Notes: generated by a model from the sequence alone, not told the origin. Shown: positions 25,834 to 39,300, counted from the stretch's first letter. The stretch is 64,000 nt of DNA from Nymphaea colorata (GCF_008831285.2 NC_045142.1:12164716-12228715); one strand, 5' to 3'. Made by a program: numbers and translations.

Positions 25834-28300
25834 TTGAGTGTTGTGACCATTAAAAAAGGTTGCTTTTTATGGTATAAATATTTTGGTCATCTGTCAAGCC
25901 AAATCATAAAATCATTGTTTCATGGTTTTCATTCTAACTATCATTCATGTGATGTGTGTCAATATACTAAGATTACTAGATTATTGTTTCTCAAATCTAA
26001 AAGTAATCTCAAATGAATATTTGATCTTGTGCATTTTGATGTGTGGGGGAATTCTTAGTTGCTTTATATTTTTTGTTTTAGATATTATTTTCTTTTCTTC
26101 ATTTTTTTTTTCAAAAGTGGCATGACATGGCTATATTGGCTGAAATATCAAGATAAATTGTTTGAGAAGTTCAAAATTTCTACAACATGGTAGAAAACTA
26201 GTATGTAAAAAAATGGCAATTAGATCAAGTCATTGTGTTTTAAAAAAAAAATAAAGGATTGGGTCACCAATTTACTTGTGTTGGCACTTCTTTCTTGCAA
26301 AACGAAGCTGAAAGGAAGAATAGACATGTTCTTGAAGTGACCAACACTTTTATGTTTCAAATGGAGGTCCCTAAAATTTTTTGGAGTGATGTAGTCACAA
26401 ATGCATCTTATCTCATAAATCTGTCCAAGTACTTGTTTTCAAAATTGTGCTTATTTTGAGTATCTAAAAGGGAAAAGGTTGAATTTGAGTCATCTACACA
26501 TATTTGGATGTGTTGTTTGTTTGACAGGTCAAAAACGAGAACACGATCAGCTCAGTAGTTGGCGAACAAGTCAATTATTGTAAGACATTTCACATTTGAG
26601 AAGAGTTATAAATCTTATAATATCGATAAAAAAAAGTCTCTACATATCTTGAAATGCTATTTTTGGTGAACACACCTTACTTCTCTCAAGATTTTAAAAG
26701 AGATATCATCCATGGGGAGATAGTTTTATTAAGTGTTGACATGATGAATTTGGTTTTGATGAACACATTCAACCTCAAATAGAAAATATTTTTTTTTATC
26801 ACATTGAAAAAATGAATCATGCATTCATAAGTTTAGGACACAAGTCTATGCCACCCACTTAGCTGAATGTTTATATTATGTTTGTTGCAGTCAATTATCC
26901 AATTGAAGAATATCTTATGTACGAAAATGTTACAACACTACATACTACCTACTAAAGTAATGTTTATAGGCATACAAAACCAACCACCTATGAAAAGTCC
27001 AGCATGGGAGAAGCCTATGAATGAGGAGCTTCAAACTATGAAAAAAAATCTATATTGGAGAAATAATAGAATACCTCATCAGCAAAAGGTTGTTGGATGT
27101 CAATGTGGCTAAAAAATAAAATACAAAAGTGATGGCTACAAGATGAGATTGGTTGCAAAAGACTACAATGAGATGTCTGAATTATGATGAGACATTTGCT
27201 CATGTATCTAAGATGACTATGATTCGAATTATTTTATCTATTGCATGCAATTATAAATGGCTTTTACATAAGCTAGATGTCAAAGATGCTTTTATGTTGG
27301 AAGATTTGAGGATGAAGTTGATACAAAAATGCCCCAAAATATTCCAAAGAAAGAGATACTAAACTTGTATGTTATTTGCAAAAAGAAAATGTGGTTTGAA
27401 ACATTCTACCAGAACTTCCATTTGACCAATTTTTCAGAATAAAAAATTGATCTATTAAAAGTAATGCAAACAGTTTTTTATTGATTGAAAAAGAGAAAAT
27501 GATCATTTGGCTATTGTTCTTGTTATGTTGATGACATTATTTTAATAGAAACCGTTAACAATGACATTTAGATGTCAAAGCTTTTCAAGATGCCTTCAAA
27601 ATAAAAGATATGAAAAACATTCTATTTTTTGGGAACTGAAATTACAAATTCCCACAAAGGCTTATATTTATCCCAACAAAAGCCTACACCTACTTAAGGT
27701 TGTACGTAAACTAGGATTCAAACCAGCTAACACTTCGATTGAAGGAGGATAAAAATTCATTGCATCTTCTGAAGTTATGGTTATTGATAAAGAAGGATAT
27801 CAAAAGTTGGTAACATTTGTCTTACCATTACTAAATTTGATATAACATATGCAATCAGTTTTGTAAATCTATACATGCATGCTCCTAAAGAATGCACCAA
27901 AGAATTGTCATATGAATATTACAATACTTGAAATGGACTCCAAGGCAGGGGTTGTGGTTCAAGAGAAATTGTAACAATCAAGTTCAAATATTCACATCTG
28001 CATATTAGGCTAATAGTTTTGTTAGAAAATTGACTATTTGTTACAGTATATTTGTTGGTGGAAATCTGGTGTGTTGGAAAAGCAAAGGCAAGAAACACTT
28101 TCTCAATCCAATGCTAAATTAAGTTTTGAATATTGAATCATGGCTAATGCTACCAGTAAACTCATTCCAATAGACTTTTGTTACTAAGATCGGACTTCCA
28201 ATCAATAACCATATTGCAATGTGTTATGATAGTCAAGTAGTTAGTAACATAACTGGAAATTAAGTATTTCATAAAAGAACTAAACACATAGACAAATCAC
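25834..28300 (+). pseudogene. Copia pol remnant (integrase, reverse transcriptase, RNase H)
   Basis: GAG-pre-integrase is seen as 'CFLWYKYFGHLSSQIIKSL' with 'CDVCQYTKITRL' (25855-25985). The integrase core trace 'QNEAERKNRHVLEVTNTFMF' lies at about 26300-26360. Reverse transcriptase shows 'SPAWEKPMNEELQTM' (26998-27040) and 'LHKLDVKDAFM' (27265-27297). The catalytic YVDD is at 27524-27535, then 'GLYLSQQKP'-like and 'KLGFKPANTSIEGG' (27707-27750). RNase H shows 'FHKRTKHID' near 28270. The pieces lie in several frames separated by stops, so no functional polyprotein can be made. Confidence 0.82.
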
Positions 28301-28480
28301 CGTATAAGAGAAAATGATCAAACAAGAAAAATTTTCACTCCATACGTAAAGAGCTTAGTATATGTACCTAACAAACTTCAAAAGTAAGTTAACTTCATAT
28401 TGGCACCTAAAATTACTCAACAAACAAAGATATTTAAGCACCTACACCTCATTGAAAGGAGACTGTTAAAAGTATGATCT

Positions 28481-30290
28481 ATGGAATCACATCACCTATT
28501 GTTGTTATTTTCAAGAAACTATGGGTATGGTTTGATAAATTTTTCAATCTTTGTTCATTGTTTCACCAATTGACTGCCATTGCCTTTTTTTGTGTCATCC
28601 ATATCCATTTATCCCCATGATTAGATGCATCAGATTAATGAGAGGAGTGTGGTGATTCAATATATTTTGAACTAAATTGGCCTGAGTTGCTAGTTCATAT
28701 CACATCTATTGTTTTTTATTTGATTCAAAGGTCATTTCTAGGGACAACAAAAAACAGCTGACATTTGCTTGAAGTGCTTAAATTGGACAATAATCAGCAA
28801 ATGCACATTGAATCAGTTGTTGCCTACTTTAACTTTCTTTTCTTCTTCATCAAGAAACTCGATATTTGAGACTTGTGTTATTTTCACCCTCAAACCCTCT
28901 CTCTACTTGGCAACTTCCTTTGAACCAAGCAATGGCCAGACCAACAGCTCCTCCAGTTAACCTGACAGCCTCCTCCAGTTCTGGCAAGCACCAACAACTG
29001 CTGATAGCTGCCTATATTTCAACACTGCATCACACATCCAGCAATAGCATCATTTGGAAAGGAATGTTGATGTTGTTTCCACTTTCCCTTAAATGGTTAA
29101 TCCTTTTCTTGTCATTTGGAGTTTGGACTTTAGCCACTTTTATTTCCCCCTCCCTTTCAAAGACAACTTGGTATTGTGACTCTTCAATGCTACAACTTTA
29201 TTTGTCAACAAGAGACATTATTTCAAACTTTCAATACTCAAAACCCTCATGGTTCATCACATTGAAGAGACAAGGTAAGAAAAAAGATGCCTAATAGTGT
29301 GAATTGTGGAGGCACTGCTCAATCGGCCACAGAGGGTTGAGCAATGAGACTAGCATAAAAGTCTCTCATAGTCAATATCTGTAGTTCCACATTTTTCTAT
29401 TTGTTGGCTTAGAAAGATGGATTTCGATACACTGGCTGAAAACTAGCCTGGGTAATTTTGCATATGAGTAATTCTATGTTGTTGTATGTCTCCCAAAGGG
29501 TGGTGAGTCTCAGTACATGCTATCTTACTTACTTGGATTTGCTAATAACTAATGATTAATCATGCTTTTGCTTGACTTTCATTGTGTTTGATCATTTTTT
29601 TCTTTTTCCTTAAAGTGTTTACAACTTTACAATTTTTTCTTTTGCATGCCATCTGATTCTCGAACAATTTTGATCCTAATATATATATATATATATATAT
29701 CATTCACACCGAACTGCATAAAATCCCTGGTTTCCTTTAATTGATCACTCTCTTGCTTCAATCTCCTGGCCTTTTTCAAGTTGCTACTAATTGAATAATC
29801 GGCTCCGAGGACCCGCCTCAGTGCTCAGCTGCTAGAATGATCATAACACCTCTAAGCATAAAAAGAAAGATGAAACAGCCCTTCTATGATGAGGACAAAA
29901 TGGGAAATGTGACACGACCACTATGAGGACACGATGAGAATGTGACAATTAAAAATCTATTGAAAAGAGACTGAAAATGCTATTGTGAAGGGCACATGGT
30001 GGCTTTTGAAGTTGTTGGCTACTAAATAGTCTGGTTGACCCCTTGCACCTAGTGTTCTACTTTCAAGTGTGTGCCATCTTCATAGAAGGCCGATCCAAAT
30101 TAGCTGTTTAGGCTTTCCTTGGTGAAACTATCATGAAATCATTTGATCAAATGATCAATTTTTTGCAGTGAAAATGGAATGGCTTTGATGAGATAGCTAC
30201 CGCAAAATGTTCCATGCACCTGTTGGCTCGATGTTCAATAAGAATTTTGAAAATAAAATAAGCCCGAGTTATATATATATAAAAAGAGAA
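28481..30290. other. Probable 3' LTR remnant and unassigned sequence
   Basis: The first few hundred bases probably include the 3' LTR of the copia element. A frame at 28866-29294 (142 codons) is hydrophobic and has no recognised domain. A short (TA)n lies at 29679-29700. No other gene is seen. Confidence 0.4.
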
Positions 30291-30297
30291 AGAGAAG

Positions 30298-30622
30298 TTG
30301 GTAAAAAGCAAACACCTAGGCCAGAGTTAAAACCAGACCCTTTGATTTTGATTTTTAAAGTGTTTTTTTTTTACAATAAGATCTAAAAATGGGTTGATGC
30401 AAAACATATACTAAGTTGATCATTTGTTAGACTCTAATGGTGTCTTTATAATATGAAAAAATGAAGTGCCCCCATGGCATGAATACAACTTCAATCAAAG
30501 CATATTTTATATCAAAATAGTCTTTATAAATATATTAAAATGTTTATATTGTATTTAAAATAGTTTTGAACAAAAAATCAATGGGTTTGGACTTTATGAC
30601 CTAAGTGTTAGGTTTTTACCAA
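30298..30622. mobile_element. TA-embedded MITE, copy 1
   Basis: A 325-bp AT-rich, non-coding element bounded by perfect 10-bp inverted ends 'ttggtaaaaa' and 'tttttaccaa', with weaker inverted similarity continuing inward ('caaacacctagg' against 'cctaagtgttag'). It shares internal text with the copy at 34042-34416, for example 'gaccctttgattttgatttt' and 'atgtttatattgtatttaaa'. Both copies lie in the same orientation. Both are flanked by (TA)n (here 30269-30280 and 30626-30671), as in MITEs known to insert in TA microsatellites, such as the rice Micron type. Confidence 0.8.

Positions 30623-30625
<3 letters not shown>

Positions 30626-30711
<86 letters not shown>
30626..30711. repeat. Compound (TA)n(GA)n microsatellite
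   Basis: About 46 bp of TA is followed by about 40 bp of GA, at the right border of the MITE. Confidence 0.98.
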
Positions 30712-30713
<2 letters not shown>

Positions 30714-30910
30714 CACAATATGAAAGTAACAAGAAATAGCACGAACGAGAAAAGGTTAGAAAGAAGAGATCTAACACTACCCGCATGTCACATCCACATT
30801 TAAGTCAGCAACTTCAACATATCCAAAAGCTTAACGGCTTGTCTCATCAACAAAAAGGAAGAAGAAGATAGGAGAGGATAAACATGCAAAAAGGAAGTGC
30901 ATGCATAGAG

Positions 30911-31010
30911 TAGGGGCGGAGGTAGGGTTAGGCAATTACCCATACAAATATTTATTTTTATATTGACACCTCATAACAGTTTTTTTCATTTACATGTAGA
31001 TGCCACTTAA
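30911..31010. mobile_element. Partial MITE related to the copy at 22205
   Basis: It starts with 'taggggcggaggtaggg' and continues 'caattacccata', the inverse of the phrase in the 22205 copy. The other end, 'gatgccacttaaaag', is only weakly comparable, so the boundaries are uncertain. Confidence 0.4.
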
Positions 31011-31363
31011 AAGTTTAAAACCTTTTACTAGTTCCCTTAGTTTAAAATTTCAAGCTCTCCCTCGCAACAAGCTACAATTTCTCCTCCCACCTTTCTTAAC
31101 CAGGTTTAACCGACGCAAAAAAGTATACGCATGCCATGTTCGTTCCATAACGCTACAGTACTTTCTCATCTCACATCTCTTTTTTTCCAGAACCTAATTT
31201 AACCGACAGACGAAACCTCCCCAGGCATTTTTTTAGTTCTACCCGCTCTCTCTTCGTTTCCTTGCTCCATATTGTAATGCCGTACAATAGTTTAATAAGC
31301 CAAAGTGCAAGACCAATATCATTTCTGAAACTTCAATGCATCCTGCCGCTCATTTGTTTATAA

Positions 31364-31370
31364 TATAAAA
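31364..31370 (+). promoter_or_regulatory. Candidate TATA box of the LBD gene
   Basis: 'tataaaa' lies 133 bp before the ATG at 31503, leaving room for a leader of about 100 bp. A pyrimidine-rich leader follows. Confidence 0.55.
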
Positions 31371-31502
31371 GGCATCGGCTTGCTCCTCCATTCTCTTTCA
31401 CACTCAACAACCCAATCATTTGCCTGCAAGCCTCGTCACTTTCTTTCCTTACCCCATATTCTTCTTCTCCACAGCACATACTGCAGGAAACACTTAGCAG
31501 CC

Positions 31503-32308
31503 ATGGGCGGCAACCCCCCTTGTGCTTCATGCAAGCTCCTCCGGCGACGCTGCGTGAAGGGCTGCATTTTTGCGCCCTTCTTTCCGGCCGATGATCCCGT
31601 CAAGTTTGCCAACGTCCACAAGGTATTCGGCGCCAGCAATGTAAGCAAAATGCTTCAGGTAAGTTAACCATGGAACCCATTACTCGCCTTTTATCGACTC
31701 TGTTTGATTCTGGCAGTAGAGTAAAAACCCCATCTACCCTTTGAAACGTAGTTTTTCCATGGCAGTCTTTGGATGCGTAAGATGTTGTATTTTGTTTCTT
31801 ATCTTTTCTCCTTTTTGGTTTTCTCTTTTCTGCAAGTAACGGGAAGAAATCATCAGTTGGGCTTAATTAAATGATGACCTTTTACACTTGTAGAGACGCC
31901 ATGTTCCTTCCAGCTAGCTATCTTTTCTGATGTTCCTTCCTCAATGTATTGGCTGCAACTTGTAAGAGAGTTCATGGCCGTGATGCTTATGTAAATGCAT
32001 CGTTTCAGGAGCTTCCTGTTCATCAGAGAGCAGATGCAGTGAGCAGCCTGGTGTATGAAGCAAATGCTAGAGTGAGGGATCCAGTTTACGGGTGCGTCGG
32101 AGCCATATCCTTGCTGCAGCAACAGGTTTCTCAGTTGCAGATGCAACTGGCCATGGCGCAGGCAGAGATAGTGGGCATCCAAATGCAGCAGGAGCCGGCC
32201 TGTTCGCTGCCGCTGCTAGAGGACACCAACCTGTTTCCCTTCGTCAACTATGGACCTACTGGCCATGAATACCCTGAACCATCTAAAAGGGAGTCAATGT
32301 GGGCATGA
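31503..32308 (+). CDS. LBD (LOB-domain) transcription factor, class I, LBD12-like
   Basis: Two exons, 31503-31658 and 32009-32308, joined across a 350-bp GT-AG intron ('cag|gtaagt', 'tttcag|gag'), give 151 aa. The intron falls after MLQ (residue 52), the usual site in this family. The LOB domain is complete. It has the zinc-binding CX2CX6CX3C block (C7, C10, C17, C21), a GAS block ('HKVFGASNVSKMLQ', residues 39-52) and 'RVRDPVYGCVG' (73-83). A leucine-zipper-like L88-x6-L95-x3-L99-x6-I106 follows. The ATG sits in good context (gccATGG). LBD proteins bind DNA in the nucleus and shape organ boundaries and vascular or meristem development. The text 'SQLQMQLAMAQAEI' is most like LBD12/ASL5 among those I remember. 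The C-terminal tail is short and acidic. The gene lies between two direct MITE copies (30298, 34042). Confidence 0.95.
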
Positions 32309-32655
32309 AAGAAAAAAAAGGCCCCTACCCTAAACAGTCGGAGTGGACCAGAAGAAAATAGGAAGAGCAAGGAAGAAGAAAAGCCAATGGTCAAAGAAAC
32401 AATACTGTTTTTTGAACGCTTCAGTAGTGTTGTAGGTTCACCGCTCCATGTAGTTGTTCACTTGTTCTTCCATCTCTGCATAAAACATATAAATATCCTC
32501 TCTCATTTCTCCATGAAGGAATTTTCCAGCTAGTATAATTATATTAGTAGATGCATTCACAACTCTAGACTGCAGCAAGCTAGGGCTGGAAGAAGCCTCC
32601 GTTTTCCAATGATGGCTTGAGTAAGAAATACGACTGAAACATCTTCTAGTTTACT
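32309..32655. other. 3' flank of the LBD gene
   Basis: Presumed 3' untranslated region. No distinct polyadenylation signal could be fixed with confidence. Confidence 0.4.
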
Positions 32656-32699
32656 TGGCAATGTTCTACTACAAGTCTAGTTGGAACGATCGAGGGACA

Positions 32700-32830
32700 A
32701 ACTTTGAAAGGGGCATATATATATATATAATGAATTTTTGGAAATTTAAAATGGTGATTGCAAATTTTTTAAAATCTGGCCAAAGATGGCCCTGCCCGCA
32801 CCCCTTAGGGGCTTCGGCCTCATACCTGGA
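32700..32830. mobile_element. Degenerate hAT MITE relic
   Basis: The right part 'gccctgcccgcaccccttag' followed by 'gggcttcggcctcat' resembles, inverted, the GC-rich end of the MITE at 48603 ('ccagaggcaggggtggcagc'). An AT-rich core with a short (TA)n precedes it. Only one end is recognisable. Confidence 0.35.
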
Positions 32831-32859
32831 TGGTGACTAGTGAAAAGTGAAATTAAGAA

Positions 32860-33025
32860 GTTGCTTGACAATGGCAATAGTAATAAATTGTTTTATCATA
32901 AATCTATTCCAAATATTGAGATAGACTCATGAAATGCTATAATATCTTGTTTCATAAATCTGCTTCAATCTTTAAGATATATTTGTGAAACAGTTAATTA
33001 TTACTGCTCTTGTTACCAAACGACC
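32860..33025. mobile_element. Small MITE with 25-bp imperfect inverted ends
   Basis: The left end 'gttgcttgacaatgg' and the reverse complement of the right end ('ctcttgttaccaaacgacc') agree at about 60 percent of 25 positions, most differences being transitions. The AT-rich interior has an internal near-repeat ('cataaatctattccaa', 'cataaatctgcttcaa'). Phrases like its right end also occur near 15487 and 36925 ('gctaccaaacaacccc'), suggesting a dispersed family. Confidence 0.5.
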
Positions 33026-34000
33026 TCTAAATGTTTTAATATTTTTTAATGGAAACACTAATTTGAAAAATATATGAAAAAAATCAAGAAAAGGATGATT
33101 AACTAAATTAAAGTGCGCATAAGAGGAAGATTGTTATAGAAGCAAATGGAATGAGAAAAAACTTAAGAGTCCAACTAGGGCTCTTAGCTTAGATCAATTT
33201 AGTAGTAGTTCACCTAGAGACATCAGCTTCTCTCATCCGAAACATGCATTACTAGGGTTATAGAAGCTTCCCACCAAAGTCTGGACCCTCTAATTCCAAA
33301 AAGAATATGGTCAGCATTAGATTAATGTATTGTTCACGTGGAAACAGTGCCGTCGCGTGGATTAAGGAATAGAAAATTAAAACTGTTGCTTGCATTTCTT
33401 CCACGGCTAATAAAATAATGTTACTTTTAGCGCCAACTTAGCCATTTTTAACTAAAATATCTATGAAAACAGACTTCCATTCGAGAAGAATTGCAAGTAT
33501 TGGATTCATATTGTCTGAGATATAAACCAACCAATCAAATAAAGCTTGCTTTGTATTATTGAACCCCCTAATTTCCAACCGCGCCAATGGAATGCAACAA
33601 CAACAACAATAAAAATAACTGGTATAAGTTTTCTTTCTGCATTAGTTGTGTGCACGTTTTGGGAGTGCAAAATGACAAATATGGATGAGCTGAATGTACA
33701 AAAGGCTGTATTAAATTTTAAAAAGCCGAAGATTGCTTCATCCGGCACTACAGCTTATTTTTTTGCTAACCTACCATGCAAACAAATATTTGGTGCTGAG
33801 GTTATCAGGAGACAGAGAATAGTTACCTCATTTCTTCACTTTATGGTAACATGCATATTAATATTTAAAACGGCTTGGAACATATATCAGTTAAACTATT
33901 CTTATTTTGAGACTCGTTTTGACGTTTCCTCCCATCCTTGGGTTCTACTAATTCTAGAAGGTAGAGGGGACGACTCTTGAAACCACCATCGCTTTCTCTC
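33026..34000. other. Unassigned stretch
   Basis: One open frame of 144 codons (33546-33980, + strand) overlaps an 80-codon frame on the other strand. Neither shows a recognisable domain, and codon use looks like chance AT-rich sequence. Confidence 0.4.
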
Positions 34001-34041
34001 CTATATATATAATATTATATATATATATATATATATGTAAT

Positions 34042-34416
34042 TTGGTAAAGGCCATACACTTAGGTTAGAAATAAAAACTAGACCCTTTGATTTTGATTTT
34101 TACAGTATTTTTTTGTAATCTAACATTATTGATATGACCTTAAAAATGGGTTTATGCAAAATATGTATTAAGTTGATCATGTTTTAGACTTTAATGGTGT
34201 TTTATAATAAGAAAAAATGAATGGTTCCGATGGCATGATAATAAAAGAAAAATCAATATTCTTCATTAAAAAACAACTTGAATCAAAGCATGGTTTATAT
34301 CAAAATAATCTTTATAAATATATTAAGATGTTTATATTGTATTTAAAATAGTTTTTGAACAAAAAAATCAATGGGTCTGGTTTTTATCCCAGACATAAAT
34401 GTTCAGTTTTTACCAA
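34042..34416. mobile_element. TA-embedded MITE, copy 2
   Basis: A direct-orientation relative of 30298-30622 with ends 'ttggtaaag' and 'tttttaccaa'. It is about 375 bp, longer because of an insertion near 34245-34275 ('aaaagaaaaatcaatattct'). It lies between (TA)n tracts at 34001-34036 and 34433-34460. The shared interior, such as 'gaccctttgattttgatttt' and 'tctttataaatatatta', is well conserved. Confidence 0.8.
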
Positions 34417-34432
34417 CCTCTCTCTCTCTCGC

Positions 34433-34463
<31 letters not shown>

Positions 34464-35183
34464 ACAAATCCGAAATTAGCACACTAAACATGACCATTGA
34501 CTTTTAAAAAATGAAGTGTCAGTTCATTGACACTTACCACTGAAGCCCAATTAAAGAAAACCATAGAAGACAAAAAGGCCTGATGACGATGGACACTCTT
34601 GAACATACATGAAAGAGGCCAATACGTGCTTAATCGGCACTGCATCACATGTCACCTGCAAATTCTCAACTTAAATTCTAATGAAGGGGCTGCTGCTGGG
34701 AGATAGGTTATCCACCTTTATTCAACAAATAATAATATTTATAGAGATTAAGAAGTTGGACAGACACCAATACACCTATGAAAAAACAGGATAATACCAC
34801 CACGCCAACCCGTTCAAAACAACAAAAACAGAAAGTGAACACAAAAACTAGGACAACAGCATCCTACTGTCCTCATCAGAACAACAAAAGGCAAATGGAA
34901 CTGTACAAGTATAGACGAAACAAGACCTAGCTAACCAGCATCAAATCTTCCTTCTTGCAACCCATGTTAAACAATGCTCTACTCTTATTCACAAGTAACT
35001 GTAACCGGTGAATAACAGGTAAATTTATTCACCAAAATATATATATATATCTACACATTTTGTTGCCTATATAGATCTCTAAAGGCTCAATTAATCACCG
35101 TTGAAAATGCTTTAATGATATCTATGCCGATGATTCTATTCACGTCTATAGCTTTCTTTTTTTAAAAAAAAATGTCAGCCTAC

Positions 35184-35591
35184 CACTAAAAAAAAAAGAA
35201 TGGATTCACCGACCCAAGGTCGACATGTCGCTGAAAACTTGCCATTGAAAACTTACTTTTAATGATGTTTGGGTCGACATCTCGCTGAAACTTACCTTTA
35301 CTGACGTCAAACATCGTTGATAATGAGCCTTCACAGATGTGTGCCATTATAATGTCTTTAAAATTTCACTTTAACCGAAAATATTTAACTTTTATCGACA
35401 CCTGCTCATGCTCGTGTCGGTGGAAATGTTTGCCGGCAAGTAATTACCGACGTCCATAGACTTTGTCCAAATAACTCCACCTTCAACAACACAGTTATGC
35501 TGGACGTGGCTAATTACCAACCTTGTCCGTCGTCGGTAAAAGTTTTACCAACATTATTTGGCCGTCCGTAAACCCCTGTTTTTTTGTAGTG
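35184..35591. mobile_element. CACTA-type (En/Spm) non-autonomous element
   Basis: The left end 'cactaaaaaaaaaa' (35184) and right end 'tttttttgtagtg' (ending 35591) are CACTA-like inverted termini. The interior has short motifs repeated in both orientations ('caccgaccc', 'ttaccgacgtcc', 'ccgtcgtcggtaaaa', 'tgtcggtgg'), typical of the subterminal repeats that CACTA transposases bind. At about 408 bp it has no coding capacity. The 3-bp flanks (tac, atg) do not match, so the insertion footprint has decayed or a border is off. Confidence 0.65.
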
Positions 35592-36370
<779 letters not shown>

Positions 36371-39300
36371 AACGACAGTGAAACTTGAAAGCGACTATTT
36401 TTGAAATGAAATTAGTACTCATTTCTTATATATATATATATAGTATTTAAACCTGGAGCCTTTAAAATTGATCTTGACCATTGATTTAGTTCACATATAT
36501 AATGGAGGAAAAGAATAATAATAAAGAGGTGTGAATAAACTTTGTGCACATCCCACAACGTCCAACAACCTAAAATTCATGGTTCATGGATAATAGCTTC
36601 TGCCAGTTGAGCGCAATGAAACTATACCTGTGTCCAACCACATGGGGTGTGCCCACACCAAACTGGACTGGCGACCCAAGTGCCCTTCGACCAAAAATTT
36701 ATGGCTTTGTCATTGGCTTTCGCACATTCTTTTATCAACAAACATGGGTCGTTGAGCATATTATAAAATCCTGTCTCTGCCATTGGCAATTGCATCATAA
36801 CAATAATTGAGGCATGAACCATTTCAAACAAACCTTTCTCAGAACTTTGTATCATAACTCTGGGAGTGTCTCATGAATCTGCACCATAAATTAGAGGAGA
36901 TTTATGGGATACTATAAGAGTATCCCTGCTACCAAACAACCCCTTAAGAAAACTAAGTTATGTATGAAACACTTATAAATGCACTTGCGCTGATGGAAAC
37001 ACAACAACATTGATGGCATGGGTAAAGATACATACCATAAAACAAAAAAGAAAAAGAAAAAGAAAAACAAACAAACAACAACAACAAGCCATAGTAAGTG
37101 GCATGGACTTCCATTGGACGTGGACCTGCTTATGTGTTTCGTATCATTAAATCACGTTCATGTGTTAGGAAACCAAAACTGGAACATGAAATGCCGCTAT
37201 ACTTATCAGTAATCTTAAGGATAACCATTTGATGGATAATAGACCAAATTATGGAGAGGAATGAAGTTAAGGATATAATGTTAGTTGTGCTAGTACATAC
37301 CTCTCTTTGATTAGAAAGAGCTTGGCATCTCTCACGTCTTAGTTGCTATTGTATTTGTAGATACTAGGAGGATGTCGTCCTTGTTGATCACGTGTTTTCC
37401 AATCAAACACTTGCAGTTCACCTTTGTTCACTTTTGGTTTCAATACACATGGAAAACTCTAATTTAATAGAAGAATGAAATGTAACTCCAAAGTCACACT
37501 CATATGGCTAACAGCTGCCGTATCCGTGTCAACATGATGAGACACTGAAATGGGTACGGCAACACTTGGACACTGCGGTTTTGGTTCTAATTTGCATATT
37601 TTTTGGTGGAATTTTGCATATTTTTGTGGAATTTGAAAATTTACATATTTTTATGGAATTTTGCGTGTGCACACACACACATGCGTGTGTATGATTGCTC
37701 ACAATTGTTGAAATTGTTGTGCCCATACCCGCTCCCTCATACATCTACCCATACCGGAAACCGTGTGACTTAGTACAACTCCATTTGTTTGAAAACATTG
37801 TGGCTGCCTTTGGATGGCACCCTCCTCTAACCCAGTATTGTAAAAACTAGGTTTTATGAAAACCATATTTTTCAATGGGTTTTAGAAACTTTTTTTTTTC
37901 TTGTTATGACATCCAAAACGTGGCTTTTGAATAACCTAAAGGGGACCTCTTTTTCACTCCCTTTTACAAAATCAGGTTTTGCCTAAAACAGTTTTGATGG
38001 CGCCCAAACTCTCCAAAAATATAGTTTTAGAGGTAAAACCAGGTTTTGCCTCCAAAACCTGCTGGTTTTGAAGTGTCACACAAATGCCCGCTATGTAGTT
38101 TGCATATGGGAATCAGTTTGTGTCTTATTGAAGGGATATTTCCTCATTGGTGTTTGAGACACAAAGTGAAACATATCAGTGAATTTACTCGTTACAAACA
38201 TGTTGGCATGTTTAACCCCTGCGCTTAAATATATAATCCTCGCAGAATGAGCCCTTTTGTGTTTACCTTACCATATAGCGAATGTGTGGAATCCATGGCC
38301 GAACACTTAATTCTATCAGCATGGGGTTTAAAATGAGATTTGCAGGTGAAGATGCCCGCTTTTGTGTTGACACTTTGTTTTGCAAAGCAAATTTATGGTA
38401 CCACACCTGATGCTGATGACCTTGATTCAATAGTGTCCCGGGTCAACGAAATCCTTTGGCTCCAATAAAAAAGTAATTTACTTGGGGGAAAAAAAACAGA
38501 TGCTACGGGATATTATAGAGGTAGTGACTCATAAGTTTCCAAATTTTTAGTATAAGAAAAATATCATGCAATTTTAACACAAAATTTCAGCAGTAAATGC
38601 ACTACTTATAACACAAAAAGGAATATCGTTAGTTCATCGCCAAACCTTGTATGACAGGACCAGTCAAAGATGGGTAGAAAATAAACATCCGATTTCTAGA
38701 ACGAGAAAGATGTTTTGCCTTCCAAAAGCTATTCTTTTATTCCAAACAAAATTAAGCATTTTAGCAGGCTCACATGTCTAAATTTTCGTATCAAAGTTTC
38801 TTCAGTAAAAAGCATTCTATTTCCTGCCAAGCTGCACGAAATGTTTGCAATTTTTCTCCTTTCAGATAGAAAATAGATAAAAATTACAACATTAGATGAG
38901 TTAATTATCAATATCAACATTCAGGCGCAATTACAACTATAATTGGTCTGGCATGATCCTATGTATATAAATATATATACAGGCACACACATTCACTTTC
39001 TAGAAAATGGATAGATAAGAACAGGAAATACTATTAGGAATTGACATCAGACGAAATAAAGAAGCAAATGTAATCCTTATTGTAGTGAGAATATATATTA
39101 ACATGAAAAATACAAACAAAATCGAGGAAGTGAGGTTAGAACCAATGAAAAGAACAAAAGAACCACCTGAGAAGCAAAAAGATATAAAGTACGAAGTCAG
39201 TAACCCATTATGTAGGAAATAAACATGCCCCAATTACAAAAAGGGTTTTCCCAGGTTTCCTCCTTTGAGAGAGGTGTGCTTTTTCCGAGTTCCAAAGTAC

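Larger units (their letters stand above)
23830..28480 (+). mobile_element. Decayed Ty1/copia LTR retrotransposon
   Basis: The internal region runs in order on the + strand. A degraded primer-binding site lies near 23833 ('gtagagcatagg', compare the usual tggtatcagagc). It is followed by gag (23896 on), a zinc-knuckle trace (about 25300), protease (25537), GAG-pre-integrase and integrase (25834-26460), reverse transcriptase (26970-27750) and RNase H (28030-28290). The order PR-IN-RT-RH defines copia rather than gypsy. A polypurine tract 'gaaaggagac' is followed at 28464 by 'tgttaaaag', a plausible start of the 3' LTR, whose end I could not fix. Stops and frameshifts occur throughout. The element is old and inactive. 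Confidence 0.85.

Noticed and set aside
28866-29294. 142-codon frame downstream of the copia element
   Set aside because: Hydrophobic low-information sequence next to the LTR, with no recognisable motif.
33546-33980. 144-codon frame after the LBD gene
   Set aside because: No domain, no promoter features, and an opposing frame covers the same bases. It is treated as non-coding.
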